Shown here piece by piece: positions 57,616-64,000 of a stretch of DNA of 64,000 bases (position 1 is the stretch's first letter; every line of letters begins with the position of its first letter). This stretch comes from Macrothele yani. Taxonomy: Eukaryota > Arthropoda > Arachnida > Araneae > Macrothelidae. The notes beneath the pieces were generated by a model. That model ran no database searches. It was not told the DNA's origin and was given only the letters and a program-made list of their open reading frames with translations. The translations under genes were made by a program, and so were the position numbers. The stretch is taken from the NCBI GenBank assembly GCA_039090855.1, contig CM077002.1, forward strand, positions 85,192,194-85,256,193, given 5' to 3'.

Positions 57616-60600
57616 CAGGGCTTGAAAAATACCATGCCCGAGATGCCCGGGGCATGTAAATTATTGGCCTGGGCAAGTAAAAATGAAATCTAGTTGCCCG
57701 ACCGGGCAACTAGATTTAACAAGAAAAAAGGTTTGGAATGGAGAATTTTCTACTCTAGGAAAAAAAAAAAAAGACGGTTGTCACGTGTTTTTCATTTAAC
57801 TGCAAATCACCAGAAGTTGTATTATTGTTACGGAATGAGAGCCAAGGCCAGGAGAATAGCACTTCTTCAATATGCTCTACGTCCAGAAATTGGGGCCATA
57901 CGTAGTTTTGCTCCAGATGTCATTACAGTTAATGGCGGGATGCATGCCTCGGACAAAACTAGCCTCTGGTGTTTAGTGACAAAATGTGTAAACTGCCATG
58001 AAACAGGAGGACACAGACTGATGGGCAAGAAAGCCATGCTTTATGGGGAGGGAGTGACAACAGAATATTTATTGCACAGCCCCGGGTGGATTTGGGTCTC
58101 GATAGAACTTGCACGTGTGACGGAGGGGCAGATGGAAGCTACCACCCGCACACACACGAAACAAGAGTGGTACTGCTGAAACAAAGGCTAAGTTTCCTTA
58201 AGAACGAGCCTGCGCAATGCATTCCACTTAACCAGGAGAAGAGCGAAAATTACTGACACCAATAACTTAGTTTGTCTGAGAGAACAGTAGCTCATGTTAG
58301 CTGCGGATATACATGTAAGTTGTAGTTAGTAATATATACGATGTTTTTTTGGGGAAAAAATCCAGCAATGAGAGTGTATCTCATAGTAAGCAATTATGTG
58401 AAATTCCCGATCTGTCAGCGGTAGTTACAACTTCGTCTTCCGCATTGGTGAGTGATGTAATTTCAGAATCAGAATCTACATCGTTGGCAAAACGGAAACT
58501 TACGCAAGCGGACTATGATAAAGTGTACGAAAAAAAAATGCTGTCGCACAGTTCAGGAATCTTGGATAAAAAAATGTAATTGGCTAAAATCAAATGATGA
58601 CAAGACTATTATGTGGTGCACTGTTTGCCAAACCATCCTAAAATGGCCGATACCACCAGCAATTTTTTCAAGGAATGTGGGGTGTCAGGTGATAATATAT
58701 GTTTAATAACTATAAGTGCACACAACAGTAGTCAAAGACATAAGGATTGCCTTTTAGATAACTTAGCTGTAAAAAACCTAATGCAACACCTATAGCAAAA
58801 TGCATGCAGAGTTTGACAGAGCATCAGTTAAAAAATATGACTGTTCTTTTTAACACAGCATACTACTGTGCAAAAGAAGAATTAGCATTTTCAAAATTTC
58901 CCACATTGTGTCAGCTGCAAGAAAAAAATGGACTTTCAATTGGCAAAAGCTATCAAAATAATAAACAGGCTCAAACATTTGCAAATCATATTGCAGAGGT
59001 GGAAAAAAATGAGCTGAGAGAGGAAATTTCTAAAGCCCGTTTTTTCTCTGTCTTAGCAGATGGGTCCACAGATGTGACTGTCAAAGAAGAAGAAATTATT
59101 TATGTGCGATATATAAATGAAGGCATTCCAGTAACTAAATTTATAGCATTAGTTGAAGTTTAAAATGCAAAGGCAAAGGGGATTTTCAATGCTATAAATG
59201 AGGGATTGAGCAAAATTGGAGAATCATGTGCCAGTAACAAGTTAGTATGCCTTAATCTAGATGGTGCAGCTGTAAACATGGGCTACAAAAATGGAGTAAG
59301 GGCATTAGTTAAAAGAAACATACCCCATGTTTGTTGTGTTTCATTGTGTTGCCCACATTGTGGAACTTGCTGTGTCAGACTTTCTAAAGCAGTCCACTTG
59401 TATAAAAGGCAAATTTGATGACACTGTGAAGGGAATCATGAAATTCTACCAGTATTCACCAACATTACGAAGGCAATTAAAAGAAATTGCTAGTTACCTA
59501 GAAACTGACCATGTAGAGTTGGGAACAGTTCAACAAATAAGGTGGTTGGCCAGTCATGATAGAGCTCTAAGAGCCATAGAAAAAAACTGGACCATTATTA
59601 TAATTCATTTGGAAGACATTTCAAGCGGAAAATCAGACCAATCATCGAGAGCAAAAGGATATGTAAAGGAACTGAAATCCTTTAAATTTCTAAAATATTT
59701 ATATCAGATGCTTGATATCTTAGAAATCCTTGTTCCCCTATCCAAAGAATTCCAAAATGAAGATAGTCTTATTGTAAATCTTGCACCCTGTGTCGAGAAA
59801 TGTCTGTTGCAACTCCACGAGTTGGCTCAAATAAATGGAAATTGATATACCAAGTTCAAGACGCTATGCGAGGAAGACAAACGCAAAGGGGTGAAATTAC
59901 ATGGCACAGCTACTGACCTGGATGATCCAGAACTAGTTAATGTTGCAATAAAAACAATTTCTCAGAGATTTCAATGTTTGCAGGACAAGCCAGTTTCAAT
60001 ATTTGATGTACTTAACTTCACATTTTGGCCTGTTGAAAGTACTCAGCTTTCCGTGCATGGAACAAATAAAATAAATGAAATTTGCAAGTATTATGCTGCT
60101 GTTTTTAGTGAAAAAGAAATTGAATGCATAAAAAAAGAATGGCTTCAGCTGAAAATAACTGTGAACCATTTAAGAAAAGGTAGTGTTGATGTGGCCCAAA
60201 TTTATAGCCATCTACTGAGAAATCCACCAAATGAATTGACTAATATACTTCATGTAGTGGAACTTATGTTTACATTTTCTCCAAGCACAGCAGCATGTGA
60301 AAGAGGGTTCTCTGCAATGAACAGATTGAAAACAACAGTGAGGAATTCTCTTAGCATCAACTCTGTCAATGCATTATTACGTATATCACTTGACATACCT
60401 CCTGTGGAAAAATTTGATCAATCTGCAGCAATCAACAATTGGCTGAGCACTACAAAAGGAAAACATCACATTTAAAGTTTTTAATTTTTTTGCACATTTT
60501 TTAAATATTTTTTTTAAGCAGATAAATGTTAAACAATTTTTTTTTATCTCTATGATGTCAGAACTTACATTTAAGCAGATAAAATTTAGTGTGCTTCATT

Positions 60601-61126
60601 ATGAAATCACTTCATGAACTTTTCATCATTTGTTTCTAAACAACAATTCTTGGGATATTTTTGATTCAAGATCACTTCTGTTTGCACAAGAGAAAAAGGT
60701 AAATAATTTTTACATTCAAAATTGTTAAAAACTACTTAAACTGCTGTACAGTTAACTGATTAATATTATTTTTTTTTTTTTTGTAAAACACAGGACATAC
60801 AATGTGTATATTAAAAATTCTTGAACATGGCATCATCACTAAATTTCTCAAATGCTGTCGATTAGCTTTCTCAAAACTTGAGATATATGCTTTTGTGCAT
60901 TTTGAATACAGACACTTTAAAATGGGGATGCAAAAAAAAGTATAAAAAGTTTATCGTAATTTTTAACTTTAAAAAATAAAGCTTCTGTTTTGTTATTTTA
61001 AAAGATAAATTTCTCTGGGCATGTAGATTTTACTTCTGGGCAAGCAGATTTTACTTCTGGGCAAGTAAATATTTTCTGCACATGCCCAGCTGGGCATGTA
61101 ACTTTTCAGATATGTTTCCAGCCCTG
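57616..61126 (+). mobile_element. hAT-4 element, 3511 bp
   Basis: Inverted ends CAGGGCTTGAAAAATA (left) and, inverted, CAGGGCTGGAAACATA (right). Subterminal GGGCAAGTAAA/GGGCATGTAAA motifs repeat several times at both sides (57634-57715 and 61017-61105), probably transposase-binding sites. It encodes one transposase on the plus strand. It sits in a Penelope-like element. The 8-bp duplication expected for hAT is not clean. Confidence 0.9.
58349..60475 (+). pseudogene. hAT-4 transposase, ZNF862-like
   Basis: The N-terminus (58349-58800) is in three frames: KRKLTQADYDKVYEKK, then NWLKSNDDKTIMWCTVCQ (TTF/BED-like finger start), then TSNFFKECGVSGDNIC and SAHNSSQRHKDC (His ligands). From 58804: MQSLTEHQLKNMTVLFNTAY, RFFSVLADGSTDVTVKEEEI (first catalytic Asp region), a stop at 59161, then LVCLNLDGAAVNMGYKNGVR (second Asp region) and a frameshift near 59330. 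The long C-terminal frames are 59327-59845 and 59891-60475, with the dimerisation motif TFSPSTAACERGFSAMNRLK near 60280. Order and motifs match the ZNF862-like hAT group. About five lesions; otherwise long frames remain. Confidence 0.9.
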
Positions 61127-61570
61127 CTAAGGTTTATTTGTGTCTTTAAATAAAATTAGTAAGAAGTATAATATAAGGTTAGCTCCAAGTTTAGAGAACA
61201 AAGTAAAAAAAAAAATTCCCTAAAATAGTCCACAGAGATACTTTAAAAATGCAAGGAGTTATCTATGAAGTAAAATGTAGTTGTGGACTGTCTTACATAG
61301 GTGAGCCAGGTCACAGACTAGAAACTCGTATAGCAGAGCATAAAGCTGCTATAAAAAATTGCTCCCACAAGACAGGTTTAGATAGGCATGTTAGAGAAAC
61401 TGGTCACAACATGGACTGAAATTCCCTTAATGTCATCAATTTCCAAAGCAATTTTTAAAAAAGAAAGCTAAAAGAAAGAATATAAATTGAGAAAAATCAG
61501 CATACCATCATCAATGACTGCACTGGATTATCCCTGACCAACATCTGGCAAGATTTGGGAAAAATAACCA
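61127..61570 (+). pseudogene. Penelope-like GIY-YIG endonuclease, plus strand
   Basis: 61249-61419 reads MQGVIYEVKCSCGLSYIGEP, GHRLETRIAEHKAAIKNCSH, KTGLDRHVRETGHNMD. This contains the VIY...SYIG pair, Arg of LETR and the EH helix of GIY-YIG nucleases, here the endonuclease that Penelope-like elements use for insertion. It continues after a stop as KLKERI.IEKNQHTIINDC, GLSLTNIWQDLG to about 61560, the usual C-terminal tail. Upstream (61140-61240) RLAPSLENKV-like precedes it. Confidence 0.85.
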
Positions 61571-61679
61571 TAATCATCGAGGTTAACCAAAACCACGATA
61601 GTGATGAAACAAAATGACAACAAAAGGTAGCCTGAAAAAGGAAGAGTTTTCTCCAAAAATTTGCAATTAAAATAAAAAT

Positions 61680-61970
61680 TTTCCTAGTAAAAATTTCCAT
61701 AATAGTAGTATTGATTAGTAATTGAATTAAGAAACTAGGAAGCCAATTTTCAACACGAGCTTTATTCAAAGAATTAGAAAATAGATGTTCAAGACAATTC
61801 TCTACCATTATTTTTTCACTTGAAGTTACCAAATAACCAGGAATTTTACAGAAATGAATTTCACACTGTGTGTTATGATCATTAGTGGGAATTTTCTTTA
61901 GTTTTAAATTTAAAGCCTCCATGACATATACATACAGATACTTTGGGAAATTCTGTCTAATGATTAACAC
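61680..61970 (-). other. Open minus-strand frame, unrecognised
   Basis: An open frame from 61970 reads MLIIRQNFPKYLYVYVMEAL, NLKLKKIPTNDHNTQCEIHF, then KIMVENCLEHLFSNSLNKAR. It looks protein-like in composition and lies just downstream of the donor at 61998 on the same strand, so it could be a following exon. No family recognised. Its left part (below 61670) is antisense to the Penelope-like fragment. Confidence 0.25.
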
Positions 61971-61998
61971 ACTACATTTACATGCGAAAGTGGCTTAC

Positions 61999-62094
61999 CT
62001 TCTTTGGTGTTTGTGTGGCAACAGATACTCGACATATTGATGTTTCTTGACTTGATGAAGAGACAACATTATGATCTTCAGGAGTTGGGGCATT
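61999..62094 (-). CDS. Candidate internal exon, 32 codons
   Basis: On the minus strand the acceptor ATATTCTTCTAG precedes 62094, and the donor AAG/GTAAGC follows 61999. The 96-nt block is open in phase 0: NAPTPEDHNVVSSSSQETSI, CRVSVATQTPKK. Ser-rich linker and VATQTP are typical of linkers in THAP-type and other chromatin-related proteins. It fits the phase of the candidate first exon at 63213-63227. Confidence 0.45.
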
Positions 62095-62286
62095 CTAGAA
62101 GAATATATCACTATTTTGATCATAATATCAGAATCCAAACACTGTACATCTAGCAATGCAATATGTCTTAGATGAAAACAAGTTAGTAAAATCATGCAAT
62201 GCATCGATTATGATACGCTTTCCAACATACCAGAAATTATTACTCAAGTTATGTGGATAATGGCTGTGGAATAAATCTGGCTTTTG

Positions 62287-62700
62287 TGCAGTGACCTTTG
62301 ACCCCATTTTGTTGATATTCAACAGAACCAGTTCACTATACCTCCGGAACAACATGATAAAGTTTTGTCGCAATCCAAGCATTTTAGGTAAGTTATGATG
62401 CACAAGGGCAATGGAATGGATCCCACTCCAGTGTCCTGACCTTTGACCCCATTTCGCCCATTTTCAATAGGGTTCGTCCCCAGTGGCTCCCTACCACATA
62501 CTAAAATTTAATCAAAATCGAACCATTTTTAGGCAAGTTATGATGCATAAGGGCAATGGAATATATCCCGCTCTTATGCCCTACCTGACCTTTGACCCCA
62601 TTTCCAATAGGGTTCGTGCCCAGGTGGTTTCCCTACCACATACTAGAATTTCATCGAAATCAAACCATTTTTACGCAAGTTACAGGGATCATAGCATACT
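62287..62700 (+). repeat. Three ~147-bp tandem units with DR1-like motif
   Basis: TGACCTTTGACCCC occurs at 62292-62305, 62437-62450 and 62586-62599 (spacings 145 and 149). Between them AATAGGGTTCGT..CC.AG.TGG, CCCTACCACATACTA and AAACCATTTTTA.GCAAGTTA recur. Inverted, the motif is GGGGTCAAAGGTCA, a near-perfect DR1 nuclear-receptor site. Confidence 0.92.
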
Positions 62701-62703
62701 TCT

Positions 62704-62775
62704 GGAAAATTTTAGGTAAGAATTTTAGGAATTTTAGGAATTTTAGAAAAATTTTAGGAAAATTTTAGGAGTGTA
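62704..62775 (+). repeat. AATTTTAGGA minisatellite
   Basis: About seven tandem copies of AATTTTAGG(A)(AA), visible directly. Confidence 0.9.
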
Positions 62776-62938
62776 TTTCAATAAAAACTAGATGTATATT
62801 TGTATACATCTAGTAAAACAACTTTGTATACATTGTAAAGAGTTTGCTTCACACCCTTCAACCATATATACTGATAGACTGCGCATGACATCAAAATTTC
62901 TGGCTCCAACATAAAATCACATTACAACAGTCAAAAAG

Positions 62939-63009
62939 ATGGGTTACACCTGCTGTGCTTATGGTTGCTCTGACCGATATAGTAAAGAAAGTTCTATGAT
63001 TTTTCATGG
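62939..63009 (+). CDS. THAP-domain first exon
   Basis: ATG 62939 opens MGYTCCAYGCSDRYSKESSM, IFHG and meets the strong donor GG/GTAAGA at 63010 (phase 2). Cys-x4-Cys at the N-terminus, the Arg-Tyr-Ser-Lys loop and FHxFP starting at the splice site are how THAP DNA-binding domains begin; the rest (CxxH, AVPTIF) would lie in the next exon. No stop or frameshift is seen, unlike the THAP-like pseudogene at 30769-31137. I could not find the second exon inside the window. It may belong to a host gene or a P-element-like transposon. Confidence 0.6.
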
Positions 63010-63212
63010 GTAAGAAACGAATTAAATACCTAAGTCAATAAAGTTCAATTACTTAACCAGAAACTTGCAGCTATTGATATAAAAATATAGTAACTTAAGA
63101 AAAAAAAAAATGGAATGCATGTTCCAAATTCTTCGCAAATGTTCATCACATTATAAATCACAAAATGTAAACAACACGATCATGCATGTATATAGCTCAT
63201 AAGTAAACTTAC

Positions 63213-63227
63213 CTGAAGAGTTTTCAT
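63213..63227 (-). CDS. Candidate first coding exon (MKTLQ)
   Basis: On the minus strand ATG 63227 reads MKTLQ and ends at a consensus donor CAG/GTAAGT (63212-63207) in phase 0. The exon would include an untranslated leader to the right. An upstream GCCGCCATGG (ATG 63357) gives only 19 codons (MAQTLGTSSSDSKFRVQMLL) before a stop, so it would be an upstream open frame or a different transcript. Linked to 61999-62094 by phase only. Confidence 0.35.
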
Positions 63228-63229
63228 TA

Positions 63230-63680
63230 TATATGAGGTGCATTCACATAATACACCGAAAACACTGAAGTTCTGCAGCGTAAATTAGTAATCATAACAG
63301 CATTTGTACACGAAATTTGGAGTCTGATGATGACGTGCCCAATGTTTGAGCCATGGCGGCTTTGATGCAGCTATTGCCAATGTGCAGTCCATTAGTATAT
63401 ATGGTCGAAGTTCACACCCAAATTTTTTGCATAACGTCTAATGTCTAAAGTTTAAGTATGATTTACTTCTAATGTTCAGTTCTTATCTTTTCACATGTTA
63501 TTATCATATTCAAGTATATTTACCACATTCAAGTTTCACTTTGAACATTAATATGCTGTTGAACCAGAAGCAATTCACGATTTTCACAGTAAAGTTTTCA
63601 GGTTTCACATTAAACTATAATATCCTAAAAAGGTAATTGAAAACCAAGAACTATGTACAATTGTTCACTGAATTACTTTT
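63230..63680. other. Gap around a strong-Kozak ATG
   Basis: Contains the minus-strand GCCGCCATGG at about 63351-63363 and otherwise AT-rich DNA. No further exon supported. Confidence 0.35.
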
Positions 63681-63686
63681 TTCATA

Positions 63687-64000
63687 TTATTGTTTTAACC
63701 TTTTCCTGATTAGCCTATCTTTTTCTGCTTCCACCACAACTAATTTACTTTCAGTTTTCTTTATTTCAGCTGAACCTTGTATGATCAAGTTAGAGGCAAC
63801 TGCTATTTCAACAGTATTTTGTTTTTCTACAGCTTTTCTCATTCTTTCTGTTCCCTCTTGAATTACTGCTAGGGAGGCTTCTTTATCTTTTTTAAGTCTA
63901 TTTATTTCTGCATCATTTTCTTTTATTTTGTCATCAAACTTAGCTTTTCTTTTTTTCTCTAGCTGCTTTTCCTTATTTTCCCTCTCTTTCTGCTTCCTTT
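63687..64000 (-). CDS. Partial coiled-coil C-terminus, runs off window
   Basis: The minus-strand frame enters at 64000 and is open for 103 codons to TAA 63687. It is highly charged and heptad-like throughout: KQKERENKEKQLEKKRKAKF, NDAEINRLKKDKEASLAVIQ, EGTERMRKAVEKQNTVEIAV, ASNLIIQGSAEIKKTESKLV. The sequence ends VVEAEKDRLIRKRLKQ. The pattern of E..EK.....L.IA.SN.L...A.EK recalls the C-terminal coil after the dimerisation region in the hAT-1/hAT-3 type of transposase-derived protein. Undamaged over this length, so either a young copy or a functional domesticated gene. The upstream part is outside the window. Confidence 0.6.
   Translation of the reverse strand, partial: RKQKERENKEKQLEKKRKAKFDDKIKENDAEINRLKKDKEASLAVIQEGTERMRKAVEKQNTVEIAVASNLIIQGSAEIKKTESKLVVVEAEKDRLIRKRLKQ

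Larger units (their letters stand above)
57506..61670 (+). mobile_element. Penelope-like element, split by hAT-4
   Basis: 57506-57615 and 61127-61670 join when hAT-4 is removed. CTTATCACAAAG before it and AAGGTTTATTTGTGTCTTTA after it together match the inverse copy at 57460-57500 (CTTATCACGGAGGTTTATTC), fixing the junction. The left part encodes a tail of the RT region (KGEIEKLLNFTGERNPQQQ-like), the right part the endonuclease. The 3' end has a degraded hammerhead-like block (CCTGAAAAAGGAAGAG...CTCCAAAAAT) at 61634-61662. Confidence 0.75.

Noticed and set aside
57694..58179. 161-codon plus-strand frame as a gene
   Set aside because: It lies in the 5' untranslated part of hAT-4, starts in its subterminal repeats, and has no recognisable motif.
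62287..62700. CRISPR array
   Set aside because: Repeats are long, diverged and tandem with no unique spacers, and this is animal DNA.
63351..63363. Strong Kozak ATG (GCCGCCATGG, minus) as a gene start
   Set aside because: The frame stops after about 20 codons and no donor fits before the stop; kept only as a possible upstream frame.

Overview
This is animal nuclear DNA, almost certainly from an invertebrate. It is AT-rich and full of microsatellites and homopolymer runs. No long intact host gene is visible, only a few short exon-like islands with good splice signals. Nearly everything recognisable is transposon-derived: Tc1/mariner, hAT, Helitron, APE-type LINE, Penelope-like and foldback elements, and tRNA-derived SINE heads. 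This mix suits an arthropod or another invertebrate with a large, repeat-rich genome; the species cannot be fixed from sequence alone.

Layout. 1.6-3.8 kb: decayed hAT (hAT-1, minus). 7.4-9.7 kb: two LINE pieces. 9.9-11.8 kb: foldback repeat with tRNA-like cores, split by a Tc1-like element (10310-11525) whose last two catalytic residues appear to be 36 residues apart. 12.1-13.0 kb: decayed Tc1. 14.0-18.5 kb: a second hAT family (hAT-2), split by a mariner (14350-16547) that was itself split by satellite-like DNA; hAT-2 also carries a 108-bp in-frame tandem duplication. 19.2-20.5 kb: 1.4-kb foldback with ~80-bp subrepeats in its arms. 21.0-22.5 kb: Helitron helicase end. 22.5-23.3 kb: LINE 3' ends. 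23.7-25.2 kb: Tc1 element with perfect 28-bp inverted ends. 26.0-29.1 kb: the best-preserved LINE (endonuclease plus reverse transcriptase, few lesions). 29.3-31.1 kb: possible BEN-like remnant with a perfect hairpin, a Penelope-like 3' end inside inverted arms with hammerhead-like cores, and a THAP-type pseudogene.

32.8-34.4 kb: decayed mariner-like element with matched ends. 34.9-36.3 kb: three exon-like islands. 37.4-38.3 kb: a second copy of the satellite found inside the mariner. 41.5-42.2 kb: tandem repeat with five CTCF-core-like motifs. 42.4-48.2 kb: a broken coding region in two pieces around hAT-3 (a relative of hAT-1). 48.15-49.12 kb: hAT-type non-autonomous element. 51.0-51.4 kb: foldback with a tRNA-like core. 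52.1-54.5 kb: third LINE copy with target-site duplication. 56.5-57.1 kb: large hairpin. 57.2-61.7 kb: two Penelope-like GIY-YIG pieces in opposite orientation, one split by a 3.5-kb hAT (hAT-4). 62.3-62.7 kb: three ~147-bp repeat units, each with a DR1-like nuclear-receptor half-site pair. 62.0-64.0 kb: a THAP first exon (plus), a possible two-exon gene start (minus), and a coiled-coil C-terminus (minus) running off the window.

Nothing here works as an operon. The coherent story is layered insertion: hAT-2 hit by a mariner hit by satellite; a foldback hit by Tc1; a Penelope-like element hit by hAT-4. The host-gene calls are splice-signal inferences and need transcript data.
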